Shown: positions 15,497-24,158 of the stretch, piece after piece
How the letters are laid out: each line of letters opens with the position of its first letter
How positions within the stretch are numbered: the stretch's first letter is position 1
DNA from: Flavobacterium sp. KACC 22761
GTDB lineage: Bacteria > Bacteroidota > Bacteroidia > Flavobacteriales > Flavobacteriaceae
DNA: 64,000 nucleotides
Direction: 5' to 3'
NCBI RefSeq assembly: GCF_034058155.1
Contig: NZ_CP139148.1
Location: forward strand, 3,224,001 to 3,288,000
Notes under the pieces: generated by a model
Databases searched by the model: none
What the model was told of the DNA's origin: nothing
The model's input: the letters and a program-made list of their open reading frames with translations, nothing else
Position numbers and translations under genes: made by a program

Positions 15497-16846
15497 TTAT
15501 TTCTTTTTCTTCTTTTTCTCATTTCTTGTTTTCAACATATTTCGGTTGACAGAACCATGAGTTTTCTTTTTGGTTTTTGAAGGTCCACCAAGATTGACTT
15601 TTTGATTCTTTTTTGATTTTTCGTGAAAAGCACCGTCACCTTCAAGCTTTGGTTTTTTCATTAAAAACTTTCTTGGTAGTTTGTCTTTTTCAGCTTCTAT
15701 TAGCTTTTCTGAGATTTCAACTTCTTCAGGAAAATCAACAATGTCAAGCTCTTGATCCATTAAAAGTTCTGTTTCAATTTTGAATTCTTCTTCTCTTGGC
15801 GTAACAAAACTAATTGCAGTTCCTGTTGCGTCCGCACGACCTGTACGACCAATTCTGTGCATGTACAATTCTGGTTCTTCTGGAAGTTCGAAATTGATTA
15901 CGTGTGTGATATTTGAAATATCCAAACCTCTCGCCATAACGTCAGTGGTGATTAAGCCTCGAAGATTTCCTTCTTGAAATTCGGCCATTGTGCTCAAACG
16001 ATAATTTTGAGATTTATTAGAGTGAATGACACCAAATTGTCCTTCAAAAAGCTCATCAATGCGATTGAAAAGCATATCTGAAATCTTTTTATTGTTTACG
16101 AAAACCAAAATTCGACTCATGCTTTCGTCGTTTTCAAGTAAATGCTTCAATAAATTTACTTTGGTATTGAAATTCGGAACGTTATAGGTAAGTTGCGTAA
16201 TTTTTTCAAGCGGCGTTCCTGATGGAGCAAGTGTAACTTCTTCAGGAAAATCAAAATAATCATTCAAGAGATCATCCACTTCATCTGTCATTGTTGCCGA
16301 GAACAGAATGTTTTGACGTTTGGTTTTCATCATCGCAAAAAGCGCAGTCAATTGCGGTCTGAAACCTAAATTCAGCATTTCATCAAACTCGTCGATAACC
16401 AGTTTTTGAGTTTCATCAAAACGAACAACTGCGTCAAGCGCCAAATCCATTGTACGACCAGGTGTTCCAACTAAAATGTCGACACCTTCATAAACGGCTT
16501 TTTTTTGTGTATTGATGTTTACGCCTCCGTAAATTCCCAAAGTTTTAACCGACATATAGGTAGTTAGTTTTTCTACTTCTTCTACAACCTGAACTACTAA
16601 TTCACGCGTTGGAACTAGTATTACGATTTTGGGTGTATTGGTATGTGTAAATTTATAAAGTTTTAAAAGAGGCAATAAATAAGCAAATGTTTTTCCAGTT
16701 CCGGTTTGTGCAATTCCCATCATATCACGTCCAGACATGATTACAGAAAAAGATTTTTCCTGAATAGGAGTAGGCGTAACAAATCCTAATTCGTCAACTG
16801 CTTTTTGTAATGATTTTGGGAGATTGAATTTTTCGAAAGTGCTCAT
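15497..16846 (-). CDS. DEAD-box RNA helicase (DEFD variant)
   Basis: Start chosen at 16846 (MSTFEKFNLP), which places the Q-motif at the expected site; the frame upstream is not helicase-like. The 449-residue protein has all core motifs: AQTGTGKT (46-53), PTRELV (79-84), GTPGR, DEFD (152-155) in place of DEAD, SAT, MARGLDI and HRIGRTGRA. The C-terminal 70 residues are Lys-rich and end in a run of Lys, typical of an RNA-binding tail. It most resembles the RhlE-like helicases of Bacteroidota, with roles in ribosome assembly, mRNA decay or cold adaptation. The exact orthologue is not assignable. Confidence 0.93.
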   Translation of the reverse strand: MSTFEKFNLPKSLQKAVDELGFVTPTPIQEKSFSVIMSGRDMMGIAQTGTGKTFAYLLPLLKLYKFTHTNTPKIVILVPTRELVVQVVEEVEKLTTYMSVKTLGIYGGVNINTQKKAVYEGVDILVGTPGRTMDLALDAVVRFDETQKLVIDEFDEMLNLGFRPQLTALFAMMKTKRQNILFSATMTDEVDDLLNDYFDFPEEVTLAPSGTPLEKITQLTYNVPNFNTKVNLLKHLLENDESMSRILVFVNNKKISDMLFNRIDELFEGQFGVIHSNKSQNYRLSTMAEFQEGNLRGLITTDVMARGLDISNITHVINFELPEEPELYMHRIGRTGRADATGTAISFVTPREEEFKIETELLMDQELDIVDFPEEVEISEKLIEAEKDKLPRKFLMKKPKLEGDGAFHEKSKKNQKVNLGGPSKTKKKTHGSVNRNMLKTRNEKKKKKK

Positions 16847-16956
16847 TTGCATTAAATTTTGTGCAAAGATAGCTATAAATAGCTGAAAAATCGGCATATG
16901 TTAAAAATTACGATAGTTTAAAGCTTTCGTATTTCTTAAAAACCGACTAGAAAAAG

Positions 16957-17325
16957 CTATAATAATCGCTTTATTCGCAATAAAAGTTCGTTCGGATTAA
17001 ATGGTTTTGCAATAAAATCGTCAACACCCAATTCAAAAGCTTCTTCTACAGTGTTTTCTTCTTCGCCAAGCGACGAGAGTGCAATTACACGAATATTTTG
17101 GAAGTTTTTTTTGATGTGATTAATAATTTCTAGACCCGATTTCAACGGAATAATGATTGTGGTAATCACTAAATCTGGCAAAATAACCGGAATACGTTCT
17201 AAAGCATTCATACCATCTCTGGCGATGCTTATTTTGTAACCTTCTTTTTTTAAAATAAATTTTAGAATTTCAATTGCCATATCATCGTTTTCGATGATCA
17301 AAATTTTTTTTTCGCTGATACCCAT
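16957..17325 (-). CDS. Stand-alone response-regulator receiver domain lacking the phospho-Asp
   Basis: The 122-residue protein is one CheY-like domain with no output domain. The fold motifs are present: ILIIENDD at 8-15, a switch-like Ser84/Ser85 and the conserved Lys107 in AKPF. The phospho-acceptor site reads DLVITTIIIP, with Thr56 where Asp is expected, and the acidic pair at 12-13 is Glu-Asn. It should not be phosphorylated in the normal way. It is the last gene of the five-gene polysaccharide unit, 17 bases after the DUF4838 gene. It may be a protein-protein regulator of the synthase. Confidence 0.88.
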   Translation of the reverse strand: MGISEKKILIIENDDMAIEILKFILKKEGYKISIARDGMNALERIPVILPDLVITTIIIPLKSGLEIINHIKKNFQNIRVIALSSLGEEENTVEEAFELGVDDFIAKPFNPNELLLRIKRLL

Positions 17326-17342
17326 TTTGCTGTTTTTGGCTT

Positions 17343-19553
17343 TTATTTTTTGTATAGTTCGATTTCATCAATCATAACCATAGGTTTTTTATTTTTTCGT
17401 AATCTCCATTCAGGTAATTTGGTTTGATTTTCTATGAGCACTTTTATTTTGGCAAAAGTACTAAGGTTCAGGTTTTTAAATTCCCATGATTTTGTTGTAA
17501 TTTCATAGTCTTCTGTTAAATTATCATAAATTTTCTCCTCTATAAGTTTCCATTTCTGATCTTTAAAACCGTAAATTTTGATTTTTTTTGGTGGAAAAAT
17601 CCAATGTCTCTGATCTTCAAGAAAATTCAATTTTATAAGATTAAAATCTAATTTTTTGGTTTCGATTTCAAAAGAAGGATTTGTGCCGTACCAGCCAATC
17701 CAGTTAATATTAAAATCTTTGTAGCCTCGATTTCCATCGACAAGTCCGTAACTTCCTTTACCTTTAAAGTCATCCGAAGGTTCAGTTATAAAATTGACTT
17801 TTAAATCTTCGCCCAAATGCGTTACTGTGTTTTCACATATTTTTAGCCATTCTTGATAATATTTGTCAGGCGAAAGTCCGTCTTCACTTAATTCGTAAAT
17901 TCCAAAATCATTACAGGATTTGCTGAAATTTTGAACTCTTTCAGTCAATTTATCTTTGACTTGTTTTTCTCCATTATCATTTACGATAAACATTCCGTGT
18001 TGGTTTTTTCCATAAAATTTGGATTGCTCAAAATAAACAAATTCAAGACCCAAGCGAAGTTTTAAGACTCGTGATTTTAAAACGGTATCATCGGAGACAG
18101 CATCAGAAGCCAATTCCAGCAATTTATCGTATTGATCCATTGCTTCAGGCGTTAAAAAAGTATTTCGAGCCTGAACCGGACCGGAATAAATATCGAGATA
18201 GGAATTGCTTTTATTTTGATTTTCAATCAGAAGTTTTAAATAATCACTTATATGTGGCGCTGCTTTTCCATAAAAACCTCTTAAAAAATCGGCTGTGACG
18301 GCTTTGATGTCAATATTGGTATCCCAAAGTAATTTCGCTAAGAGATATTGTCGCAATTCTGAAAAATCTCCGGGAACATCGGCATAACCTTGAACAAACA
18401 ATCCTTTGACTTTGTTTTTTTCAAAAAGCTTGTAATTGCTCTGAAAAGACTCAAAATTTGGAAAAGGCGACATATAATTAGAAAACTGAACGGTATAATC
18501 CCAAAGGAGTAAATGTGGCGAAGTCTTGCTCCAATTCTCTAATACTTTTACAAATGAAGGCGCGCTTTCATTTGAAATTGCTTTTCCTCGGTTTAATTCT
18601 ATTGGGCATAAAATAGTATAAATATTTGATGCTATTTTTAAATTAATCGGCGGTTTGAAAGTATGCAAATAGGCAAGCGTCGTAATTTTTGTATTTGGAA
18701 AATGAGCTGCAATTTTATTCAAAAAATAATAGAAAGAGCCTTGTGGTCCGCCGAATTTCTCATTTAATTTTCGGCATTCTGTACATTCGCAATATACTAC
18801 ATCATCATTTTGGCTAACGGAATAAAATTGAGCATCAGGTTTTTCGGCAATAATTTTAGCCATTTTTTTCTCTACCAAATCGATAACGGTGTCGTTTGTC
18901 ATGCATAAAGATTCGCCGTTTCTTTTTCCTTCATACAAAGCAAAAAGCTTTGGATTGCTTTTAAAATATTCCTTTGGCGGAACAAGAACATTAAATGAAT
19001 GCCCCCAAATGCCAAAATCATCAATGTGCCAATCGAGTTTGTGCCAATCGCGAAAAGCTTCGTCATAACAATCAGGAAAAAATAATGCACGATAATCAAA
19101 AGCGGGTTGATAGCGTTTTGTGAAGTTTTTAGGAAATGAAAATTCAGTCACTTTTGGAATATAGGTTTCTGTCGCAGTAAATTTTCTGAATTCCCATATT
19201 TCCAATAAAGTATAAACTGCATATCGCAGGTATTTTGGATTTTGAGCAATCAAATAAATAGATTTTGAATCGCTTTTGATTAGAAATTCGGTTGGTTTTA
19301 GTTTTTCAGTATCTGAAACTTCGAGAATAATTTCAGACGCATCATCGCTTTTATTTTGGGTAATATTTTCAAATTGTCTTCCAAAAGCCTTGTCAATATA
19401 TTTTTTTAAAATCAAAGCGGCATCACGGCTTTCATCAGATTTAGAAATAATGTTGTTTTTGTGGGTTATAATAATTTCAGACTGAGCCATTATAGTTAGG
19501 TTAAATAGGAGAAAAAAGAGGAGCTGTAATTTATGGTAAGGCTTCTTTTTCAT
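17343..19553 (-). CDS. Secreted DUF4838 glycoside-hydrolase-like protein
   Basis: The 736-residue protein has an N-terminal signal (hydrophobic 8-22, ending MAQS). It is followed by an alpha-glucuronidase/GH20-like N-terminal domain (about 25-130; EIILEVSD, YAVYTLLEIW). The large central region has DYRALFFPDC, HIDDFGIWGHSF and FYSVSQNDDVVYCEC, typical of DUF4838 proteins with a predicted TIM barrel. The last 150 residues look like a discoidin-type carbohydrate-binding domain. Acidic residues in SQNDD and in the QGYADVPGD segment are possible catalytic residues, but no activity is established that I can name. The gene sits in a synthase operon, so it may trim or modify the exported polymer, as PgaB does in the Pga system. 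Confidence 0.82.
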   Translation of the reverse strand: MKKKPYHKLQLLFFLLFNLTIMAQSEIIITHKNNIISKSDESRDAALILKKYIDKAFGRQFENITQNKSDDASEIILEVSDTEKLKPTEFLIKSDSKSIYLIAQNPKYLRYAVYTLLEIWEFRKFTATETYIPKVTEFSFPKNFTKRYQPAFDYRALFFPDCYDEAFRDWHKLDWHIDDFGIWGHSFNVLVPPKEYFKSNPKLFALYEGKRNGESLCMTNDTVIDLVEKKMAKIIAEKPDAQFYSVSQNDDVVYCECTECRKLNEKFGGPQGSFYYFLNKIAAHFPNTKITTLAYLHTFKPPINLKIASNIYTILCPIELNRGKAISNESAPSFVKVLENWSKTSPHLLLWDYTVQFSNYMSPFPNFESFQSNYKLFEKNKVKGLFVQGYADVPGDFSELRQYLLAKLLWDTNIDIKAVTADFLRGFYGKAAPHISDYLKLLIENQNKSNSYLDIYSGPVQARNTFLTPEAMDQYDKLLELASDAVSDDTVLKSRVLKLRLGLEFVYFEQSKFYGKNQHGMFIVNDNGEKQVKDKLTERVQNFSKSCNDFGIYELSEDGLSPDKYYQEWLKICENTVTHLGEDLKVNFITEPSDDFKGKGSYGLVDGNRGYKDFNINWIGWYGTNPSFEIETKKLDFNLIKLNFLEDQRHWIFPPKKIKIYGFKDQKWKLIEEKIYDNLTEDYEITTKSWEFKNLNLSTFAKIKVLIENQTKLPEWRLRKNKKPMVMIDEIELYKK

Positions 19554-19559
19554 AATTAT

Positions 19560-20819
19560 TTAAAATTTATATTGCAGTACAAAGGCAAAATCAAGTTCGG
19601 TTTGAAATTTATTTGCTGTATATTCCTGTTCATTGTCAGTAATCATGAATCCAACGATATAATGGCTTTTTATTAGCTTAAAAAAACCGGCGCTCAAGCG
19701 ATATGATCGCAAAGATAATCTGCTTTCATAATCTGCTGATCTTGTTTTGTCATCTGGGGAAGTTCCGTAACCAGCAATTAGTGCGATGTAATCAAATTTT
19801 GTTTTATAATAATATCTCGAAGTCAGTGTAAAAGAAGGGCCTTCGCTTTGGATATACGATCTTAAATTAACCCAATAAGAGCCAAAATATTTTCCGATTC
19901 CAATATTTAAAGTTTTTACATTACTGTCGTCATTCATCAAAATGTAACGAACTCCCAAATCGGCTTCCCAACCTTTGTTGAAATTGTGAAAAAAGGAATA
20001 GCCTAATCTTAATTTTGGAAACGCATCATCTTGACTATAAGCGACATCAATGTATGAATAGTTTTTCTTTTTTGCAAAAAGATAAGATTCTACTTCAAAC
20101 TGCAGACCGCTGGTCATCACCGAATTTCCTGCAAGTCTATTGGCATAACTCACTCTTCCAATTAAGCTTCCCCAAGAGCGTTGCCTTAAATAATCAACAC
20201 TTCCTAAATGCCAAGGCCCAACACCATCGCGACTAATCGTAGTGTAATTGTAATAGGCGCCCATGCGATCCATATTGATTTGCGAATATAATTCAAAAAG
20301 ACGCTGTTCAATATCAGGATCATGGGGGAATTTTTCTCTGATGGATTTTAAATATTTTGCTTCGTTTTTAGTATCATTTTGTAGTGAATAAAAAGCAATC
20401 CTTTTAAGGCGGAATGTTTTTTCTTCAGGGTATAATTCTATTGCCTTGTTTGCAACTGCAACGCCGTCATCATATTTTTCTTCCTCAATATCTAAATTGA
20501 TCAAATAAATAAAAGCTTCCTGATATTTCGGGTTTTTGTCGATGACATAATTGTAATAATATCTTGCGCTGTCTTTTGCATTTACAAAATCATAATTGCG
20601 TCCTAGAGCCAAATGAAAATCAAGATAATCTGGAGCCAGTTTTTTTCCTAATAGAGCTCTTTGAATATTGAGCGTATAATCAGGATGTTTGGTTTGCATA
20701 TCCTTGGTGATAACAATCAATAGGCTGTCGGTATCTATTTTCTGTGCTTTTATATTTTGGACAGAAAACAGAATGATCCAGATCATTAGGCATGTATGTA
20801 AAACGTTATTGTGTTTCAT
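19560..20819 (-). CDS. TPR plus YaiO-type outer-membrane beta-barrel protein
   Basis: Start chosen at 20819 (MKHNNVLHTC), seven bases after the GT2 stop; a longer frame to 20894 lies inside the GT2 gene. The 419-residue protein has a signal peptide ending IKAQ. TPR units follow at about 60-185 (LALGRNYDFVNAKDSARYYY, AFIYLINLDIEEEKYDDGV). Then comes an amphipathic beta region of about 220 residues ending in FVLQYKF with a terminal Phe, the mark of an outer-membrane barrel. This is the YaiO layout. A TPR domain fused to a barrel is also the plan of the PgaA exporter, so I infer that it carries the polymer made by the GT2 across the outer membrane. Confidence 0.85.
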   Translation of the reverse strand: MKHNNVLHTCLMIWIILFSVQNIKAQKIDTDSLLIVITKDMQTKHPDYTLNIQRALLGKKLAPDYLDFHLALGRNYDFVNAKDSARYYYNYVIDKNPKYQEAFIYLINLDIEEEKYDDGVAVANKAIELYPEEKTFRLKRIAFYSLQNDTKNEAKYLKSIREKFPHDPDIEQRLFELYSQINMDRMGAYYNYTTISRDGVGPWHLGSVDYLRQRSWGSLIGRVSYANRLAGNSVMTSGLQFEVESYLFAKKKNYSYIDVAYSQDDAFPKLRLGYSFFHNFNKGWEADLGVRYILMNDDSNVKTLNIGIGKYFGSYWVNLRSYIQSEGPSFTLTSRYYYKTKFDYIALIAGYGTSPDDKTRSADYESRLSLRSYRLSAGFFKLIKSHYIVGFMITDNEQEYTANKFQTELDFAFVLQYKF

Positions 20820-20826
20820 AATTGCA

Positions 20827-22263
20827 TTATTTTTTGTTTGGTTGATCAAAACCTTTTCGAACCATGACGCCCCATTTTTGTTCTTTTTTTCCAAAGAAAT
20901 ACCAATATCCTTTTAGTGAAGCATAAACATTTACCGGATGATACACAAAAGGCTCAATTGCCGCCATTGCAATCAAGGTGAGCAGTTCTTTGTAGCTAGA
21001 ATATGTCCTGTATAATGTTTCATCAATCAATATTGAAATTATAGTGACGGAAAAATAAAAAAGATACACTAAAAGACTCACAATAAATAAATACTGATAG
21101 TTTATTATACCAAGTATAAAACTGACTACCAAGATAATGACTCCTATAAATTCAATTATTGGCACTAAAAATTCAAAACTGAAAAAGAAAGGCAAAACCA
21201 GAAATCCTGTTCTTCCATATTTTGGGTTCAAAAACATTTTTCTGTGTAGATATAGTGTTTGTATAAGTCCTCTTGCCCAGCGTATTCTTTGTCTCAAAAA
21301 TATTTTCCTTGTGCTTGGAACCTCAGTCCAGCAAAGTGATTCGGGAATATATTTGATTAAGAATTCTTGGTTGGTATCGTGCATATATCTTCGCATTCTT
21401 GTGACAAGTTCCATATCTTCCCCAAGCGACTGATGCCAATATCCGCCGGCTTTTACAACTATTTCCTTGTCAAACATTCCGAGTCCGCCCGATACTAAAA
21501 GCAAGCCGTTGATTTGGCTCCAAGCCATTCGGCCAAATAAAAAAGAGCGAACGTATTCTAATTCCTGAAAACGCGGATACCATTCCTTTGGATAATGTAC
21601 TTTAAACAAAAAACCTTCTTTTACATCGCATGAATTCGAAATTCTGATTCCTGCACCCGTAGCTATAATTTGGATGTCGCTTTCCATAAAAGGTTTTGCC
21701 AATTTAAGAATAGTGTCTTTTTTTAAAATGCAATCAACATCAGTACATAAAAAAAGAGGATATTGTGATGAATTTATGCCTGCATTTGAAGCATCGGCTT
21801 TGCTCTTGCCGTTTATTTTGTCTACAACAAGCAATTTAGAATAAACAGGATTTTTGGATCGGTAATGGCCTCTTACGGGCTGTGTCGGAATTTTTTCCTG
21901 ATAATAAAAATCAAATTTCACCAGCTCAAATTCGGCTATCAATTTTTCGAGTGTATCATCAGAGCTTCCGTCATTTACAATAATAATCTCATATTTGGGA
22001 TAAGTAAGCGAAAGGAGCGATTTTACATTATAGACAATATTTACACCTTCATTGAAAGCCGGTGCTACAATTGAAACTCCTAATATATGATTAGAACGAA
22101 GCAAAACTTCTTCTTCAAGATAACGCTGATATTTGACATGCCTTATGATTGCCAAATAAGATAAAATGGCTAAAAAGACATAAAATAAAATATAAGCGAT
22201 AGAAAATATGCCTGCAAAAATTGCATAGCAATGAATCAGCAGGTAAAAAAAATCCTGGATCAT
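20827..22263 (-). CDS. Processive family 2 glycosyltransferase (polysaccharide synthase)
   Basis: The 478-residue membrane protein has N-terminal helices (about 6-40), a GT-A catalytic domain and three to four C-terminal helices (about 345-450). The catalytic residues of processive beta-synthases are present: Asp98 in VNDGSSDDT, DVD at 175-177, GED at 281-283 and QRIRW at 325-329. This resembles PgaC/hyaluronan-synthase-like enzymes that polymerise and secrete a beta-linked polymer using a nucleotide sugar. The sugar is not predictable. The start overlaps the HEAT gene stop by four bases, showing translational coupling. Confidence 0.92.
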   Translation of the reverse strand: MIQDFFYLLIHCYAIFAGIFSIAYILFYVFLAILSYLAIIRHVKYQRYLEEEVLLRSNHILGVSIVAPAFNEGVNIVYNVKSLLSLTYPKYEIIIVNDGSSDDTLEKLIAEFELVKFDFYYQEKIPTQPVRGHYRSKNPVYSKLLVVDKINGKSKADASNAGINSSQYPLFLCTDVDCILKKDTILKLAKPFMESDIQIIATGAGIRISNSCDVKEGFLFKVHYPKEWYPRFQELEYVRSFLFGRMAWSQINGLLLVSGGLGMFDKEIVVKAGGYWHQSLGEDMELVTRMRRYMHDTNQEFLIKYIPESLCWTEVPSTRKIFLRQRIRWARGLIQTLYLHRKMFLNPKYGRTGFLVLPFFFSFEFLVPIIEFIGVIILVVSFILGIINYQYLFIVSLLVYLFYFSVTIISILIDETLYRTYSSYKELLTLIAMAAIEPFVYHPVNVYASLKGYWYFFGKKEQKWGVMVRKGFDQPNKK

Positions 22264-23321
22264 AATTCAATTTTTCTAATGTGGTTAATCATTTTTTGAG
22301 TGTCAGGATCTTTGAGCCCTATTTTGTCTATGCCAATAGTATCTATGTTATTATAACAAAAAACCATTTTTAGCTTTACATCTTTTATTTCTTGTTTTGG
22401 AATTTCATTTTCTAAAAAGGTAATTGTTTTTTTTGTGCCTATTACAGCCAAAGTTTCTAATATTTCTATTTGAGTATCTCGCGTTTCATAAGGAAGGATA
22501 GAAAGAAGTTCATCTTCTGCCTCATATAGAAAAAGTTCGCGAATGGCAATAATTACATCAGTTCGTAATGCTTTATGTTCGTGATTAAGCAGTTTTATAA
22601 TCTCAGCCGATTTGTTTCTGTAGTTGTAAAAAACCATCGTCATTACAGCTAATTTCAAAATGGCCTTGTTTTTGGAATGGATCCAAAAATCAATGTCTTT
22701 AGGCATTGGAATATTCTCTGAATGAAGTACATCCATCACTTTTATAGTTGTAATACGAGAAACTTTGACAGGTATTTTGTCCAGAGCCAGCCAGTTGCCT
22801 TTTGAAAGTGCTAAAAAAGCAATATTAGCATTCGACAGAATGATTTTGTTGGGATGTAGCAAATATTTTTTGATCATCAAAATTCCTGGCGTGTATCCTA
22901 ATGCCTGAAAATGATAAAAACCAGTGCATTTTTTGTATTTTCTGAAATCTCGGATCAAACGCGCTGAGTAACGATTCAATTCAAGCTGTTTGTAGATTGC
23001 CAAGATATTTTTAGCCGTTTTCCCTTTTAAATTACTTTTCATCCGAATCATGTCGTCGATCAGCATCTCTTTACACCAGTTTCTGTGTAATGGAATTTCG
23101 GATTTGAATTCCGAGATTTTATAATTTAAAGTATTTTTATCTGGTTTTGAAAGTGTAATTTCAGTTAAGAAAACTTCTGATTTGCGAATAATGCGGGAGC
23201 GATACGGCAGCGTGAGTTGATAACGTATTCTTTTAAAAAGAAGAATTACGATTAAAGATGAGGTTAGGAATAAAAAAAACGGGATGACAAAATATTTGAT
23301 ATAACCTATAAGTTGCTCCAT
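22260..23321 (-). CDS. Membrane-anchored HEAT-repeat protein
   Basis: The 353-residue protein has an N-terminal transmembrane helix (about 9-28) and then a cytoplasmic helical solenoid. HEAT-like hairpins are visible near residues 105-135 and in the C-terminal half (ILKLAVMTMVFYNYRNKSAEI, ALRTDVIIAIRELFLYEAEDEL, TQIEILETLAVIGTKKT). There is no catalytic motif. It is the first gene of the five-gene unit and overlaps the GT2 gene by four bases. It is probably a scaffold or co-polymerase-like regulator of the synthase, perhaps docking the receiver protein. Confidence 0.82.
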   Translation of the reverse strand: MEQLIGYIKYFVIPFFLFLTSSLIVILLFKRIRYQLTLPYRSRIIRKSEVFLTEITLSKPDKNTLNYKISEFKSEIPLHRNWCKEMLIDDMIRMKSNLKGKTAKNILAIYKQLELNRYSARLIRDFRKYKKCTGFYHFQALGYTPGILMIKKYLLHPNKIILSNANIAFLALSKGNWLALDKIPVKVSRITTIKVMDVLHSENIPMPKDIDFWIHSKNKAILKLAVMTMVFYNYRNKSAEIIKLLNHEHKALRTDVIIAIRELFLYEAEDELLSILPYETRDTQIEILETLAVIGTKKTITFLENEIPKQEIKDVKLKMVFCYNNIDTIGIDKIGLKDPDTQKMINHIRKIEL

Positions 23322-23393
23322 ACCAATAGCTTTATACCGTAATATTACAAAAAAAAACAGAAAAAAGCTAACGAAAAAGAACTAGATTAAGGT

Positions 23394-24158
23394 TTAAAAT
23401 CCTTCAAAAACGCCTAAGCCAAAAAGAGCAAAATCGTATTTTACAGGATCTTGGCTGTCCATTTCTCGTAGTTTTAAATCTAATTCAGCCAAAGCTTTTC
23501 CGTCGTTTTGCTTTCGCGAAAGCAAGCCTAATTTACGAGCAACATTTCCTGAATGAACATCCAAAGGGCAAGATAAAATAGAAGGAGAAATAGTTTTCCA
23601 AATCCCGAGGTCAACGCCTTTTGCATCTTGACGAACCATCCAACGCAGGTACATGTTGATTCTTTTTGCTGCCGAATTGTTTAATGGATCTGAAATGTGT
23701 TTTTGGGTTCTGGCCAAATGATCGATTTCGAAAAATATTTTTTTGAATTCGCTGATGCTTTTCTGCAGACTGTTTTCTTCTTGATTTTTTGCAAAAACAG
23801 CTTCGAGCCCATTATGATTTTTATAAATATGTTGCAAGCCTTTAATAAATCCGCCCAAATCTTTTCCGTTGAAAGTGCGATGAACAAAATTTTCCAATCG
23901 GGCTAAATCTTCTTCAGAATGTGACATGACAAAATCATAAGGCGTATTGCCCATTAATTCCATCATTTTATGTGAATTTTTGATAATCATTTTGCGGTTT
24001 CCCCAAGCAATAGATGCGCTTAAGAAACCAGCAATTTCAATATCTTCTTTTTGTGAAAACAAATGCGGAATTTGCACAGGATCACTTTCTATAAAATCCT
24101 GATTATTATATTGAATGACTTTTTCGTCAAGAAATTCTTTGAGTTCAGTTTTATTCAT
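23394..24158 (-). CDS. TIGR02757/DUF2400 family protein
   Basis: The 254-residue protein matches in length and motifs the TIGR02757 family as I recall it: AGFLSASIAWGNRKMIIKNS, NTPYDFV, INMYLRWMVRQDAKGVDLGIW and PLDVHSGNVARKLGLL. These segments recall a helix-hairpin-helix glycosylase-like fold, but no activity is established. Start placed at 24158 (MNKTELKEF), overlapping the end of the upstream membrane-protein gene by eight bases; the longer frame to 24188 lies inside that gene. Confidence 0.85.
   Translation of the reverse strand: MNKTELKEFLDEKVIQYNNQDFIESDPVQIPHLFSQKEDIEIAGFLSASIAWGNRKMIIKNSHKMMELMGNTPYDFVMSHSEEDLARLENFVHRTFNGKDLGGFIKGLQHIYKNHNGLEAVFAKNQEENSLQKSISEFKKIFFEIDHLARTQKHISDPLNNSAAKRINMYLRWMVRQDAKGVDLGIWKTISPSILSCPLDVHSGNVARKLGLLSRKQNDGKALAELDLKLREMDSQDPVKYDFALFGLGVFEGF

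Noticed and set aside
17343..19553. DUF4838 gene as part of a degradative locus
   Set aside because: Immediate neighbours are synthase, exporter and regulator genes; no transport or degradation genes adjoin it.
20820..20894. Longer start for the YaiO-type barrel gene
   Set aside because: The extension lies inside the GT2 gene and would displace the signal peptide from the N-terminus.
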